Positions 26,724 to 37,015 are shown, counted from the stretch's first letter. The stretch is 64,000 nt of DNA from Alphaproteobacteria bacterium (GCA_023384135.1 JAHDXS010000003.1:1-64000); one strand, 5' to 3'. Numbers and translations: made by a program. Notes: generated by a model from the letters alone, not told the origin.

Positions 26724-28328
26724 ATGAGCGATTACACCCCCCCCGTCGATGACATGCTGCTTTTGCTCTTTGACGTTCTGGGCTTCGCGCACCCGGACAT
26801 CGACCGCGACACGGCCCGCTCCGTGCTGGAGGAGGCCGCCAAGCTGGCCTCCGGTGTTCTGGCCCCGCTCAATCACTCCGGCGACAAGGCGGGCGCGAAA
26901 TTCGAAAACGGAACCGTCATGACCGCCCCGGGCTTTAAGGAAGCCTATAAGCAATATTGCGAGGGCGGCTGGAACGCCGTTCCTTTCGACCCCGAATATG
27001 GTGGGCAGGGCTTGCCATGGGCGCTGGCCTTTTGCATCCAGGAAATGTGGCAAGGCGCGAACATGGCCTTCGGCCTGTGCCCGCTTCTCAATCAGGGCGC
27101 GGTGGAGGCGATTGCCCTGCACGGCTCGGACGAACAGAAGCAGAAATTTCTGCCCAAACTCATTTCCGGCGAATGGACAGGCACCATGAACCTGACCGAG
27201 CCGCAGGCCGGCTCCGACCTCGGCCTGATTCGCGCCAAGGCCGAAAAGCAGGGTGACGGGTCCTATAAAATCACCGGGCAGAAAATCTTTATCACCTACG
27301 GCGAGCACGACATGGCGGACAATATCGTCCATCTGGTCCTCGCCCGAACGCCGGACGCCCCGGAGGACGTGAAGGGCATTTCCCTGTTCATCGTGCCGAA
27401 ATTTCTGGACGGCGGCACGCGCAACGCAGTGCGCTGCATCGGGCTGGAGCACAAGCTCGGCATCCATGCCTCCCCCACCTGCACGATGGAGTTCGACGGC
27501 GCCGTCGGCACCCTGATCGGGCAGGAAAATATGGGCCTGAAATACATGTTCACCATGATGAACAACGCCCGCCTCTCGGTCGGCTTGCAGGGCGTGGCGA
27601 TCGCCGAACGCGCCTATCAGAAGGCCGTCGCTTATGCCCATGACCGCGTCCAAGGCAAATCCTTCAAGACCGGGCAGCGCGTGGCGATTGCCGAACACGC
27701 CGATGTCAAACGGATGCTCCGCACCATGCAGACCAAAATTACGGTGGGCCGCGCCCTGACGCTGGAGGCCGCCATCGCGCTGGACCGTGCCGCCGCCGGG
27801 GATGCGGACGCGCAGAAAAAAGCCGAACTGCTGACCCCCATCGTCAAAAGCTGGTGCACCGATATGGCCTGCGAAGTGACGTCGATGGCCGTGCAGGTCT
27901 TCGGCGGCATGGGCTTCATCGAGGAAACGGGAATAGCCCAGCTTTACCGCGACGCGCGGATCCTGCCGATCTATGAAGGCACGAACGGCATCCAGTCCGC
28001 CGACCTGACCTTCCGTAAAGTCATCCATGATCAAGGCAAGACCGCGCTGGCCTATATCGAATCGCTCTCGAGCGAATTGCCGCAGGCCGACCGCGACCGC
28101 CTCGCCGCCGCGACAAAGACGCTTCTGGACTGGGCAGCTAAAAACGAGATGGACCGCATCGCCGCAGTTTCGGCCTCGTACCTAGAGGCCTTCGCGCTGA
28201 TCGCCGGAGCGTCCCTGATCGTCAAAACCCGCAACGCGCGGGGCGTTGCGCATGAACAATTTGATCCCGTGAGCGGTGCCCTGCTGCCACACGCTGCCGC
28301 TTGTCTGGCTCCGATTTTAGGAAGATAG
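26724..28328 (+). CDS. Acyl-CoA dehydrogenase, DmdC-like
   Basis: A 534-residue FAD enzyme for alpha,beta-oxidation of an acyl-CoA. MSDYTPPVDDMLLLLFDVLG is the N-terminus typical of the 3-methylmercaptopropionyl-CoA dehydrogenase-like group. FAD-site motifs are MNLTEPQAGSDLG and KIFITYGEHDM, and the probable catalytic Glu is in LPIYEGTNGIQSADLTF. Members usually have about 590 residues, so the C-terminal domain is short here. The ATG at 26724 is chosen because GAGGG precedes it; a longer in-frame opening upstream lacks support. The substrate is unknown. Confidence 0.9.
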   Translation: MSDYTPPVDDMLLLLFDVLGFAHPDIDRDTARSVLEEAAKLASGVLAPLNHSGDKAGAKFENGTVMTAPGFKEAYKQYCEGGWNAVPFDPEYGGQGLPWALAFCIQEMWQGANMAFGLCPLLNQGAVEAIALHGSDEQKQKFLPKLISGEWTGTMNLTEPQAGSDLGLIRAKAEKQGDGSYKITGQKIFITYGEHDMADNIVHLVLARTPDAPEDVKGISLFIVPKFLDGGTRNAVRCIGLEHKLGIHASPTCTMEFDGAVGTLIGQENMGLKYMFTMMNNARLSVGLQGVAIAERAYQKAVAYAHDRVQGKSFKTGQRVAIAEHADVKRMLRTMQTKITVGRALTLEAAIALDRAAAGDADAQKKAELLTPIVKSWCTDMACEVTSMAVQVFGGMGFIEETGIAQLYRDARILPIYEGTNGIQSADLTFRKVIHDQGKTALAYIESLSSELPQADRDRLAAATKTLLDWAAKNEMDRIAAVSASYLEAFALIAGASLIVKTRNARGVAHEQFDPVSGALLPHAAACLAPILGR

Positions 28329-28347
28329 AAAGTCCCGATCTTACGCG

Positions 28348-29208
28348 TTATTGCGAACCCGGCGCCGCGCCTTGCCCGCTCATGGTGCGCTGCTCATTCT
28401 GACATTTCCCCATAACGATCATCGCGATGGCGCCGCGGGTATTGACGTTATTTTCTACGGTCATGCTTTCGTATTCCTTGGCATAGCCGCTGGCATAACA
28501 TTCGCAGAATTTCTTGGCGTCCGTCACCACAGGGGGCAGGAATTCAGGCTTGTTGATGCAATCCGTATAAAGATATCCGGCCATCTCAGTGCCATTTTTG
28601 CATTCGTGCCGCAGACCGGAAAGGATCTCATCGGCCTTAGGAATACGCCCGCGCTCTTTGCGCTTTTTCAGAAAGGTGGAAGCCATGCAGCGGCAATCAT
28701 GATTAAGTCTCATGATCTGATTGCCCAGACACGAGTTATAAACCTCCTGAGCTTCATCCAGCTCAGCATCCGTATACTCTTGCCCCATACCGACCTGTTC
28801 GTTGTCGTCACGCTTTGCGTTCGGGTCGATCACGCACGTATGACGCACGGCGGCATAAACCTGTTTGGCGGGAACCGAATCACCCAAAGCCATCCGGTTC
28901 GCAAGAAACTCCCCGGCCATGCAGCGGCAATCATGATCCAGACTGAGATCTTCATTTTTGGTGCAGCTTTTGAAAAAACGCTGGGCTTCTTCAATTTGCT
29001 GATCGGTCGCCTTGGAGATATCGACCTTTTCGGCGCCGGTCGCGCTCAGCTTTTGATCGCTGGTTTTGGGCTCGACCTTTTTGGCGGCGTCCTGCTCCTC
29101 GGGCATGATCGCCGTGCGCGACGGATCGGGCGCAAGGTCCTGTGCCTGCACCTGCATCGACCCGGCCAGACAAACAAAAAGAATCAAAAAAGCGAAAACT
29201 GCGCGCAT
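28348..29208 (-). CDS. Secreted Cys-rich repeat protein
   Basis: A 286-residue protein with a signal peptide (1-22, ending QVQAQ). Three diverged repeats follow. Unit 1 (about 74-125) has FFKSC, LDHDCRCMAGEFL and VRHTC. Unit 2 (about 155-205) has VYNSC, LNHDCRCMASTFL and LRHEC. Unit 3 (about 213-272) has LYTDC, KKFCECYASGY and MGKC. Each unit therefore carries four Cys, CX(n)CXC plus a terminal C, suggesting disulfides or metal binding in the periplasm. The family is unrecognised. It converges on the acyl-CoA dehydrogenase gene. Confidence 0.8.
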   Translation of the reverse strand: MRAVFAFLILFVCLAGSMQVQAQDLAPDPSRTAIMPEEQDAAKKVEPKTSDQKLSATGAEKVDISKATDQQIEEAQRFFKSCTKNEDLSLDHDCRCMAGEFLANRMALGDSVPAKQVYAAVRHTCVIDPNAKRDDNEQVGMGQEYTDAELDEAQEVYNSCLGNQIMRLNHDCRCMASTFLKKRKERGRIPKADEILSGLRHECKNGTEMAGYLYTDCINKPEFLPPVVTDAKKFCECYASGYAKEYESMTVENNVNTRGAIAMIVMGKCQNEQRTMSGQGAAPGSQ

Positions 29209-29353
29209 GGAAAAAAGGCTCCCGAAACACTCTACCGCCGTAATTATAACACCCGCGAGGCCGCAGGGCCAAACGTTAGTTTAATCAGCAGTTAAAGCAA
29301 AATACGAGGCGTGAAAGCTTTGAAAATAAGGAAAAATCCCGGAAACCTCGAGG

Positions 29354-29926
29354 TCAGGCGCGCTTGGCCTTCTTCCAGAAAAACAAACGGGAAGCTGCTG
29401 AGGCCGATTCATCGGCGTTCTGGTTGTCCGGGCTAAGTTTTTTCATAGGCTTAAGGGCACTTTTATTGGTCCCGGCCGCCGCGCTACGTCGTGCCCGGAT
29501 TTTTTCATCCATTTCGCGGATATCCGAGCGCAAATCCTCAAGTTGCTTGTGCGTGTGCTGTGTGGTCAGCAGAACCTGGTTGGCCTGATTTTCCCACTTG
29601 TCGCGCTGGTCCCTGAGATCTTCGATCTGCTCGTTGGCGTTTTCAAGCCGCAGTTCAAGAAGCTTAATCTCAAGGGTCAAGCGCTCCTTGTCGATATCGA
29701 ACTCGGCGGGAAAACCGCCCGGTGCGGATGCGCCATTCGCGGAGTTTTGCGCCTGCAAGCTTTCGGGCCGGATGCCGAAGACCCGCTCAAGCTCGGAGAC
29801 GTCGATGACGCGCCGATCATTCTGGTCGAGGGAGTATGAAAGCTTGCCGCTATTCATCGCACGCTGGATTGTGGATTTGGATTTACCGGTCAGGACAGCA
29901 GCTCTCTGCGCACCAACTTTTGCCAT
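29354..29926 (-). CDS. MerR/excisionase-type HTH plus coiled-coil protein
   Basis: 190 residues from the ATG at 29926, which has GAGGG seven bases upstream. A longer frame to 29977 is less likely. Residues 1-50 (GAQRAAVLTGKSKSTIQRAM, then LERVFGIRPE) look like a small winged helix-turn-helix. About 75-150 is a predicted coiled coil (KLLELRLENANEQIEDLRDQ), and the C-terminus is basic (FFWKKAKRA). Such proteins occur with plasmid or conjugation genes, but none are nearby. A DNA-binding role is inferred. Confidence 0.7.
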   Translation of the reverse strand: MAKVGAQRAAVLTGKSKSTIQRAMNSGKLSYSLDQNDRRVIDVSELERVFGIRPESLQAQNSANGASAPGGFPAEFDIDKERLTLEIKLLELRLENANEQIEDLRDQRDKWENQANQVLLTTQHTHKQLEDLRSDIREMDEKIRARRSAAAGTNKSALKPMKKLSPDNQNADESASAASRLFFWKKAKRA

Positions 29927-30074
29927 GGGAGGACCCTCGATCTTTGACGAAATGCTTGTATATATTCTGGGTACCATGCGGTAACGGCGCGATCAACCCG
30001 CGCCGTCAAAACATCCACAGATTCTGAATCTACAAAATGAGAACCCGAAGGTAAGAATCGGAAAGCAAACGTTT

Positions 30075-30893
30075 TTACGCCGCTTCTTTTTCCAGCCGCT
30101 CGTTGAGCAGCGCCGTCAGGCGGTTCCACTGCACGCCCGAGAACAGGTGCGCGTAGACATGGCGCAGCCAGTCTTTCTTGCGCCACTCCAGGAACGTGTG
30201 GTCGTCCATCTCCGCGAGCTTGGCCGCGCTGATGATCTTGAAGCCCGAGAAATTAATGACGCGGTTGCCCGGCAGGCGAATCTGTGCCTCACGGTCGATC
30301 AGCAAGCCGCTGGCCTGCAAGGCGCGGCTGAATTCCAAGGTCTCTTGCGCGGCGAAGTGATAGGATTTGCAGAACTCAAGGGCGTTTTTAGAGAGTTCGC
30401 TCGGCGTTCCGTCAGCGCTGAAGAACGGCTGTTCGTTGCTCTTCTCGATGACGTTATCGACGTTATCGACGCACAGGGTCAACTGGTCCTTCGCGGGCAT
30501 CTCGGAAAAGATAAAAGGATAACGGCGGATATAGGCGGGTACATAGGAACCGCGCTCCCACTGTCCTTGCGAATCGACGAACAAATTCTCGTTGTCGCGC
30601 AGACCCAGAATCGCCACCGGCGTCGCGTTGCCGTCCGGGCTGAACGCGATGGGATAGGAATGGCAAACCTGCGGCATTTCCACGAGGTTGATCGGCACCG
30701 CGTTGACGTCGTGCGTAAAACCGAATCCGAAATTCTTTCTGAGCGACAGCCCGGTATGCTTCTTCACCTCAAGCGGCTCGGGATTGCTGTAAAACAGGGG
30801 CATCCCGGAAGCCTGCGGCTTTCTCTGACCGGAGTTCTGCGATCCGGCGGCTTTGTCCTTTTTGTCGGATTTTTTATTGTCTGACTGGGCCAT
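30075..30893 (-). CDS. SapC family protein
   Basis: A 272-residue protein matching the SapC family: PLFYSNPEPLEVKKHTGLSL, then EMPQVCHSYPIAFSPDG, AILGLRDNENLFVDSQGQWE and YIRRYPFIF. The family is named after a Campylobacter S-layer-associated protein and its biochemical role is unsettled. The first 25 residues are Lys/Asp-rich and look disordered. AAAGGA precedes the ATG. It is divergent from ugd across 257 bases. Confidence 0.9.
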   Translation of the reverse strand: MAQSDNKKSDKKDKAAGSQNSGQRKPQASGMPLFYSNPEPLEVKKHTGLSLRKNFGFGFTHDVNAVPINLVEMPQVCHSYPIAFSPDGNATPVAILGLRDNENLFVDSQGQWERGSYVPAYIRRYPFIFSEMPAKDQLTLCVDNVDNVIEKSNEQPFFSADGTPSELSKNALEFCKSYHFAAQETLEFSRALQASGLLIDREAQIRLPGNRVINFSGFKIISAAKLAEMDDHTFLEWRKKDWLRHVYAHLFSGVQWNRLTALLNERLEKEAA

Positions 30894-31150
30894 GGTTATT
30901 CCTTTGGTATGGTTCTTGTATTGCCGATTACGCTTTAAGCTGTGGGATCATAGGCAAAGACCCCTCCGCTTGGCAACGGTTTTGGAAAAAAACAGGGGTA
31001 TTCCGGCATTAATTTTACGTGAACAGGGGTTAAAAAGCCGTTTAATCCTGCCATTTCTTTGTTTTCTTGGCTTAAGAAATGGTTTAGGTTCGCGTGAATT
31101 GAAAAGGCAGCCCCTTGAAATTAAGCGAATAGCAGAAAGGCTAAGGCGTC
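30894..31150. other. Divergent intergenic region between SapC gene and ugd
   Basis: About 257 bases should carry promoters for both genes. I found no consensus sigma70 pair that I would defend. Purine- and T-rich tracts (GGAAAAAAACAGGGG; TTTCTTTGTTTTCTTGG) are visible but not diagnostic. Confidence 0.3.
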
Positions 31151-32503
31151 ATGCGCATTGCAATGGTTGGAACGGGATATGTTGGTCTGGTATCGGGCAC
31201 GTGTTTTGCGGAGTTCGGGCACACGGTCATTTGCGTGGACAAGGACGCCCAGAAAGTCGCAACCCTCAAGCAGGGCAAAATTCCGATTTTCGAGCCGGGC
31301 CTCGAAGACCTTCTGGACCGTCAGATCCAGTCGGGCCGGATCGAATTCACCACCGACATTAAATATGCCGTGAAAGACGCCGAAGCGATCTTTATCGCCG
31401 TGGGCACCCCGTCGCGCCGCTATGGCCGCGACGCGGACCTGTCCTACGTTCACGAGGCCGCGCGGGAAATCGCGCGCAACCTGAACGGCTATGCCGTCAT
31501 CGTCAACAAATCCACCGTCCCCGTCGGCACCGGCGAGGAGGTCGAGCGCATCATCCGCGAGGAACGCCCGGACGCCGCGTTCGACGTCGCCTCCAATCCT
31601 GAGTTCCTGCGCGAAGGCGCGGCGATCGAGGACTTCATGCGCCCCGACCGCGTGGTGGTCGGCGTGACCTCTCCGCGTGCGCAGGATGTCATGCGCGAGA
31701 TCTACCGCCCGCTGAACCTTAACGAAACCCCGATCCTGTTCACCAGCCGCGAAACCGCAGAAGTAATCAAATACGCCGCCAACGCGTTTCTGGCGACCAA
31801 GATCACCTTCATCAACGAGATCGCGGACCTGTGCGAAAAGGTCGGCGCGGACGTGCAACAGGTTGCCAAGGGTATCGGCCTTGACGGGCGTATCGGCGGA
31901 AAATTCCTTCATGCCGGACCCGGTTACGGCGGTTCGTGCTTCCCGAAGGATACCGTAGCGCTGGCCCGTACCGGCCAAAAGCACAATGCGCCCCAGCGCA
32001 TCGTCGAAACCGTCGTGGCCGTCAACGAAGACCGCAAGGCCAAGATGGCCGACAAGGTTATGGCCGCGATCGGCGGCAACGTGCGCGGCAAGAAAATCGG
32101 CATTCTCGGCGTGGCCTTCAAGCCCAACACCGATGATATGCGCGACGCGCCGTCCCTGACGATCATCCCGATCCTCCAACAGGCGGGCGCGGATGTGGCC
32201 GCCTACGACCCGGAAGCCATGGAGCACGCCAAAACCATGATCGAGGGTGTGGAGTGGGGCAAAAACCCCTACGAGGTGGCAAAAGGCGCCGATGCATTGG
32301 TCATTATCACCGAGTGGAACGAGTTCCGAGCGCTGGACCTCAAACGCCTCGGCGAAACCATGAAAAGCCGCTGTATCGTAGACCTCCGGAACATCTACAA
32401 AATCCCGGAAATGAAAGAAAATAACTTCCATTACGTCTCGATTGGGCGTAAAGAAGTAGGCCCCGAAGCGCTGGCACCCCTGAAAAAGGCGGCCGGAGCA
32501 TAA
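31151..32503 (+). CDS. ugd: UDP-glucose 6-dehydrogenase
   Basis: Oxidises UDP-glucose to UDP-glucuronate for surface polysaccharides. The 450-residue chain has the NAD fold MRIAMVGTGYVGLVSGTCFA, the catalytic Cys in GPGYGGSCFPKDT (about 258-270), and the C-terminal LGVAFKPNTDDMRDAPSL block. It heads a same-strand run with cysD 50 bases downstream; a functional link to sulfation of polysaccharides is possible but not shown. Confidence 0.97.
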   Translation: MRIAMVGTGYVGLVSGTCFAEFGHTVICVDKDAQKVATLKQGKIPIFEPGLEDLLDRQIQSGRIEFTTDIKYAVKDAEAIFIAVGTPSRRYGRDADLSYVHEAAREIARNLNGYAVIVNKSTVPVGTGEEVERIIREERPDAAFDVASNPEFLREGAAIEDFMRPDRVVVGVTSPRAQDVMREIYRPLNLNETPILFTSRETAEVIKYAANAFLATKITFINEIADLCEKVGADVQQVAKGIGLDGRIGGKFLHAGPGYGGSCFPKDTVALARTGQKHNAPQRIVETVVAVNEDRKAKMADKVMAAIGGNVRGKKIGILGVAFKPNTDDMRDAPSLTIIPILQQAGADVAAYDPEAMEHAKTMIEGVEWGKNPYEVAKGADALVIITEWNEFRALDLKRLGETMKSRCIVDLRNIYKIPEMKENNFHYVSIGRKEVGPEALAPLKKAAGA

Positions 32504-32553
32504 TAAACGGCGAATGAGAGCGCCCCCCGGCGAAGTATTGAAGGTGATCTGAC

Positions 32554-33369
32554 GTGTATAAATATTTGGACGAACTCGAAGCCAAGAGCGTTTACATTAT
32601 CCGAGAAGCTTACAACCGGGTGGACCCGCTCTGCATGCTCTGGTCCATCGGCAAGGACTCGACCGCGTTGCTTTGGTTGGTGCGCAAGGCCTTTCTGGGC
32701 CGCGTGCCGTTCCCGATGGTCCTTCTGGACACCAGCATGGAAATGCAGGAAGTTTACGATTTCCGCGACCGCATCATTAAAGAGTGGGAACTGAACTGCA
32801 TCAACCATATGTGCCCGCCGGAAGAAGATATGGACCAGACACTTCCGCCCGCGACCCGCTCCGCGATGCGCAAGACCGAGGGCCTGAAATCCCTCCTGCG
32901 CGAGCACAACTTCAAGGGCGTCATAGCGGGCATCCGCCGCGACGAGCAGGGCCTCCGCGCCAAGGAGCGCGTCTTCTCCCCGCGCACCATCGACGGCAAC
33001 TGGGACTTCAAGGACCAGCCGCCCGAATTCTGGGACCAATACAAAACCGAATTCCCCGAGGGCGCGCACCTGCGCATCCACCCGATCCTGCATTGGACGG
33101 AACTGGACATCTGGCGGTATACCCAGCGCGAGAATATTCCCTGCTGCGATCTCTATTTCGCGCGTAAGGATGCCAAGACCGGCAAGATGATGCGCTACCG
33201 CTCTCTGGGAGAAAAGAACATCACCTTCCCCGTGGAAAGCCCCGCGAAGAATATCGAGGAAATCCTGCACGAGCTGGAGACCACCAACACCTCCGAACGT
33301 GCGGGCCGTTCCATGGACAAAGAAACCGAGGACAGCTTCGAGAGGCTTAGAGCTTCTGGCTACATGTGA
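32554..33369 (+). CDS. cysD: Sulfate adenylyltransferase subunit 2
   Basis: With CysN this makes APS from sulfate and ATP. The 271 residues carry the PP-loop LWSIGKDSTALLWLVRKAF near 29-47, AGIRRDEQGLRAKER and HPILHWTELDIWRY, and the terminal AGRSMDKETEDSFERLRASGYM region. The start is a GTG at 32554; no ATG is available before the conserved LEAKSVYIIREA block. It is followed by a hairpin and a REP-like palindrome before cysNC. Confidence 0.97.
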   Translation: MYKYLDELEAKSVYIIREAYNRVDPLCMLWSIGKDSTALLWLVRKAFLGRVPFPMVLLDTSMEMQEVYDFRDRIIKEWELNCINHMCPPEEDMDQTLPPATRSAMRKTEGLKSLLREHNFKGVIAGIRRDEQGLRAKERVFSPRTIDGNWDFKDQPPEFWDQYKTEFPEGAHLRIHPILHWTELDIWRYTQRENIPCCDLYFARKDAKTGKMMRYRSLGEKNITFPVESPAKNIEEILHELETTNTSERAGRSMDKETEDSFERLRASGYM

Positions 33370-33378
33370 TTGATGTCT

Positions 33379-33399
33379 GGCTTTTTCTCAGAAAAAGCC
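33379..33399. repeat. Perfect hairpin after cysD
   Basis: GGCTTTTTC (33379-33387), loop TCA, GAAAAAGCC (33391-33399), a nine-pair perfect stem. No T-tract follows, so it is more likely an RNA-stability or attenuating element than a terminator. Confidence 0.6.
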
Positions 33400-33410
33400 T
33401 AGACGAAATC

Positions 33411-33430
33411 ATCCCCGCGAAGGCGGGGAT
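33411..33430. repeat. REP-like palindrome between cysD and cysNC
   Basis: ATCCCCGC-GAAG-GCGGGGAT, a perfect eight-pair stem with flanking TC/CAAG. It belongs to the same style as the palindrome at 63618-63637. Such units are usually dispersed extragenic repeats in proteobacterial genomes. Confidence 0.75.
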
Positions 33431-33469
33431 CAAGACAAAAAAGAGACTGGCGATTTTTTAGGTAAGAAA

Positions 33470-35440
33470 ATGAGTGCAGAACCCGCGATCAAGATCGTAA
33501 AAAGCGAAAAGCCCAAACTCAAGCAGAGCACGCACCAGCAGCTGCGCGTGGTGATCGTCGGTCACGTCGATCACGGAAAATCCACCCTGATCGGGCGGCT
33601 TCTTTATGACACCGACTCCCTGCCCGAGGGCAAGGTCGAGGAGATCGAGGCGATCTGCAAGCGCCGGGGCACCGATGTTGTGGAATGGTCCTTCGTGCTG
33701 GATGCCTTTCAGGCCGAGCGCGATCAGGCGATCACGATTGATTCCACGCAGATATGGTTTTCAACAGACCAGCGCGATTACGTCATCATCGACGCGCCGG
33801 GCCACCGCGAATTCCTGAAGAACATGATCTCCGGCGCCGCCGCTGCCGACGCCGCGATTCTTGTCGTGGACGGCTCCGAGGGCGTGCAGGAACAAACCCG
33901 CCGCCACGCCTATCTGCTGCACCTTTTGGGTCTCCAGCAGATCGCCGTTGTGGTCAACAAGATGGACATGGTCAATCACGACCCCGAGGCGTTCGAGAAC
34001 GTCGCGCGCGAAGTCCGCGACTATCTCGGTTCGATGGGCGTCACGCCGCGCTTCATCATCCCCATCTCCGCCCGCCACGGCGACATGATCGCTGGACGCG
34101 GCGACTCGATGGACTGGTATTCCGGCAAGACCTTGATCGAGGTGCTCGACAGCTTCGAGCATGCTGCGCCGCCTGTCTCGCGCCCGCTGCGCTTCCCGGT
34201 GCAGGACGTCTATCGTTTCCAAGGGCGCCGCATCATCGTGGGCCGCGTCGAAAGCGGCATCCTGCGCAAGGGCGACCGCCTGATGTTCTCCCCCGGCAAC
34301 GAGGAGGCGACTGTGACCTCCATCGAGGTCTGGCCCGAAGACGACGACAAGGTCGAAGCCCGCCCCGGCGAGGCCATCGGCATTACGCTCGACCAGCGCC
34401 TGTTCGTCGAGCGCGGCCATATCGGTTCCCACACCAAAAATCCGCCAATGCTCTCCAACGTCTTCCGCTCCAGCATTTTCTGGCTCTCGCAGAAGCCGCT
34501 GAAGGTCGGAAACTCCTATAAAATCCGCTACGGCTCCCATGAGGCGATGGTGACCGTTCAATCCATCGACAAGGTCATCGACACGCAGGACCTCGCCGAT
34601 CAGGCCGACAAAAGCGAGGTCAAACGCAACACGGTGGCGGAAATCACGCTTCGCGCGCGCGACCTCCTGCCCATCGACCCCTACGTAGACAACGAGCGCC
34701 TTGGCCGGATCGTGATGTACGAAGGCTACGACATCGCGGGCGGCGGCGTCATCAGCATGGAAGGCTACGCCGACCAGCGCCGCAGACGCGCCCCCAAATC
34801 CGAAAACATCCATAAGGTCGATCACCTGCTCAACCACGACGTCCGCGCCCGCCGCGCCGGGCATCGCGGCGGCGTGTTCTGGTTTACCGGCTTGTCCGGC
34901 TCAGGAAAATCGACGCTCGCGATGGCCGTCGAAAAGGCACTGTTCGAGCGGGGTCATGCGACCTACGTTCTGGACGGCGACAATATCCGCCACGGTCTCA
35001 ATCGCGATCTCGGCTTTTCGCCCAAGGACCGTTCGGAGAATATCCGCCGGATCGGGCATGTCGCCTCGTTGATGGCCGATGCGGGTCTGGTGGTTATTTC
35101 CGCCTTCATCTCGCCTTACCGCGCCGACCGCGAACGCGCCCGCAACGCCGCGCCGGACCGCTTCAACGAAATCTACATCGCGGCCGACCTCGATACCTGC
35201 GAAAAGCGCGATCCGAAGGGTCTTTATAAAAAGGCGCGGGCAGGGGAGATCAAGGATTTCACCGGGATCGACTCGCCCTACGAAAAACCGGAAAACCCGG
35301 AAATGATCGTGGACACCGCGCGTCAGGACGTAGAAACCTGCGTCGAGCAGATTGTGGCCTATATCGAGCGCCAGATCGAACTCGGCGACCTCGCCGAACA
35401 GGGCAAGGGCAGGGAACAGGTCCTCGATTATGTCGTCTAA
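33470..35440 (+). CDS. cysNC: Bifunctional sulfate adenylyltransferase subunit 1 / APS kinase
   Basis: A 656-residue fusion. Residues about 20-450 are CysN, an EF-Tu-like GTPase with [17 protein letters not shown] (G1), [12 protein letters not shown] (G3) and NKMDM (G4). Residues about 455-640 are APS kinase with the P-loop [20 protein letters not shown] and [16 protein letters not shown]. The fused enzyme drives APS formation with GTP and then phosphorylates it to PAPS. It overlaps cysQ by 11 bases. Confidence 0.98.
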   Translation: MSAEPAIKIVKSEKPKLKQSTHQQLRVVIVGHVDHGKSTLIGRLLYDTDSLPEGKVEEIEAICKRRGTDVVEWSFVLDAFQAERDQAITIDSTQIWFSTDQRDYVIIDAPGHREFLKNMISGAAAADAAILVVDGSEGVQEQTRRHAYLLHLLGLQQIAVVVNKMDMVNHDPEAFENVAREVRDYLGSMGVTPRFIIPISARHGDMIAGRGDSMDWYSGKTLIEVLDSFEHAAPPVSRPLRFPVQDVYRFQGRRIIVGRVESGILRKGDRLMFSPGNEEATVTSIEVWPEDDDKVEARPGEAIGITLDQRLFVERGHIGSHTKNPPMLSNVFRSSIFWLSQKPLKVGNSYKIRYGSHEAMVTVQSIDKVIDTQDLADQADKSEVKRNTVAEITLRARDLLPIDPYVDNERLGRIVMYEGYDIAGGGVISMEGYADQRRRRAPKSENIHKVDHLLNHDVRARRAGHRGGVFWFTGLSGSGKSTLAMAVEKALFERGHATYVLDGDNIRHGLNRDLGFSPKDRSENIRRIGHVASLMADAGLVVISAFISPYRADRERARNAAPDRFNEIYIAADLDTCEKRDPKGLYKKARAGEIKDFTGIDSPYEKPENPEMIVDTARQDVETCVEQIVAYIERQIELGDLAEQGKGREQVLDYVV

Positions 35441-36254
35441 ACTCCTGCTCCACCGCGCGGCGCTCTGCAACACGGTGCGCCGAATCGCGCTGGAGGCGGG
35501 CGAAATCACCCTCGAATATTTCGACGAGGCCGGATACGAGGGGGCGGACGCAAAAGAAGACGGCTCTCCCGTGACGCTGGCCGATCAGGAAGCCGAAAAA
35601 CTCATCCAGAAACGCCTTGAGGACATGCTGCCCGGCATCCCCATGATCGGGGAGGAGGCCAGCGCCGCCGGACACAAGCCCGACATTACGGGCCACGATT
35701 ATTTCTGGCTGGTCGATCCGCTGGACGGCACCAAGGAATTCATATCCGGCAGCGGTGATTACACTGTGAACATCGCCCTGATACATAAAGGCGCCCCGGT
35801 TCTGGGTGTCGTGTACGCCCCCGCCGTAGGCGAGCTGTACGCCGGATACACGGAAGAAAACGGCAATACAAAGGCCCTGAGATGGCTTGAAGATACAGGC
35901 TCGGAAAAGGATATCCGCGTCCGCCGCCCGCCGAGGGAGGGGCTGACCGTGGTAGCCAGCAAAAGCCACGGCAGCAGCCAACGCCTCGACCAGTATTTAA
36001 ACGAATATAAGGTCGAAAAGCTGGTCAAGCGCGGCAGCTCCCTCAAAATCTGCATTATCGCCGCCGGAAAGGCCGATCTTTACCCCCGTTTCGGGCCGAC
36101 CAGCGAATGGGACACCGCCGCCGGAGACGCCGTTTTGCGCGCCGCCGGGGGCATCATCGTCGATTTGCAGGGCAAACCCCTGACCTACGGCGGGTCGGAC
36201 CCCAAATTCCTCAACCCCGAATTCATCGCCGCCCCGCGCGGTTTTTTTGAATAA
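35430..36254 (+). CDS. cysQ: 3'(2'),5'-bisphosphate nucleotidase
   Basis: 274 residues from the ATG at 35430, chosen over longer frames that lie inside cysNC. Metal-binding motifs of the inositol-monophosphatase superfamily: [21 protein letters not shown] (about 103-117) and [20 protein letters not shown]. It removes the PAP left over after PAPS use. The 11-base overlap with cysNC indicates coupling. Confidence 0.95.
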   Translation: MSSKLLLHRAALCNTVRRIALEAGEITLEYFDEAGYEGADAKEDGSPVTLADQEAEKLIQKRLEDMLPGIPMIGEEASAAGHKPDITGHDYFWLVDPLDGTKEFISGSGDYTVNIALIHKGAPVLGVVYAPAVGELYAGYTEENGNTKALRWLEDTGSEKDIRVRRPPREGLTVVASKSHGSSQRLDQYLNEYKVEKLVKRGSSLKICIIAAGKADLYPRFGPTSEWDTAAGDAVLRAAGGIIVDLQGKPLTYGGSDPKFLNPEFIAAPRGFFE

Positions 36255-36379
36255 CCGGGCCGGCAGCCGGGCCAGACGCATTTTTTTTGTTTTCCCCCCT
36301 TTTCCCCTGCTATAGTCATAAAGGACCGGATATGCCCGAGCGGCAGGACGGGTCGCTGTAATTAAGGATTCTGAACGCC

Positions 36380-37015
36380 ATGCGGATATTGATTGCTCTC
36401 ACCTTTCTGACGACTTTTTTGGCCCTGCCTCTGCTTTTCATGCCCCCCGCCCACGCGCAGGGCGTTGAGGGCCTTGAGGAAATCGATGTCGAGGCGTCGA
36501 TGTTTCCGGCCACCAAACGCGGCTGTGCCAAGCGTGCCCTTTTCCGGGTCGCCATGAGCGAAATGTACAAAAAGAACAAGGATCCGGCTGAACTGGCGGA
36601 CATGAAGATCATGAAGCCGCTGGTCCAGAATATCTATGAAGAAATCGGCCGAGATGGCATCACCCCGTTTAGCCTCAAAACCTTGAACGATTACCAGGCT
36701 TGCGGAAAGGCCGCCAAACCTGAATCCAACACGCAAAGAGAAGCCAAGGCCGCCAACCTGTATAAGGCCTGCAGCGGCATAAACGACGTGACCCTCAAGG
36801 CCCTCGACGCAGCCAAACGCAAGAAGGACAAGGACTCTACCGTCAAAAACCTCGGTAAGACGGAGTTGGACGTGAAGGGGACATCTCTGGAGGGAATGGA
36901 AGGACCGGCCGTATATCTGGTCGAGCAAATCTTCAGCAAGAACGAAGAATCGTACGACGCGGCGGTCAATTTTGCCGTTCGTATGGGCATGAACTGTCTC
37001 AACCGCAAGGATTAG
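36380..37015 (+). CDS. Secreted protein of unknown function
   Basis: 211 residues with a signal peptide (MRILIALTFLTTFLALPLLF start, cleavage after PAHAQ near residue 27). The mature part is helical and polar with four Cys (RGCAKR, QACGK, KACSG, MNCLNRKD), all spaced for possible disulfides. AAGGA precedes the ATG. It is not recognised; its Cys pattern is loosely like the secreted repeat protein at 28348 but without HDCRC. Confidence 0.75.
   Translation: MRILIALTFLTTFLALPLLFMPPAHAQGVEGLEEIDVEASMFPATKRGCAKRALFRVAMSEMYKKNKDPAELADMKIMKPLVQNIYEEIGRDGITPFSLKTLNDYQACGKAAKPESNTQREAKAANLYKACSGINDVTLKALDAAKRKKDKDSTVKNLGKTELDVKGTSLEGMEGPAVYLVEQIFSKNEESYDAAVNFAVRMGMNCLNRKD

Noticed and set aside
26703-28034. 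443-codon minus-strand open frame opposite the acyl-CoA dehydrogenase
   Set aside because: Shadow of the dehydrogenase, which carries the FAD-site and catalytic motifs.
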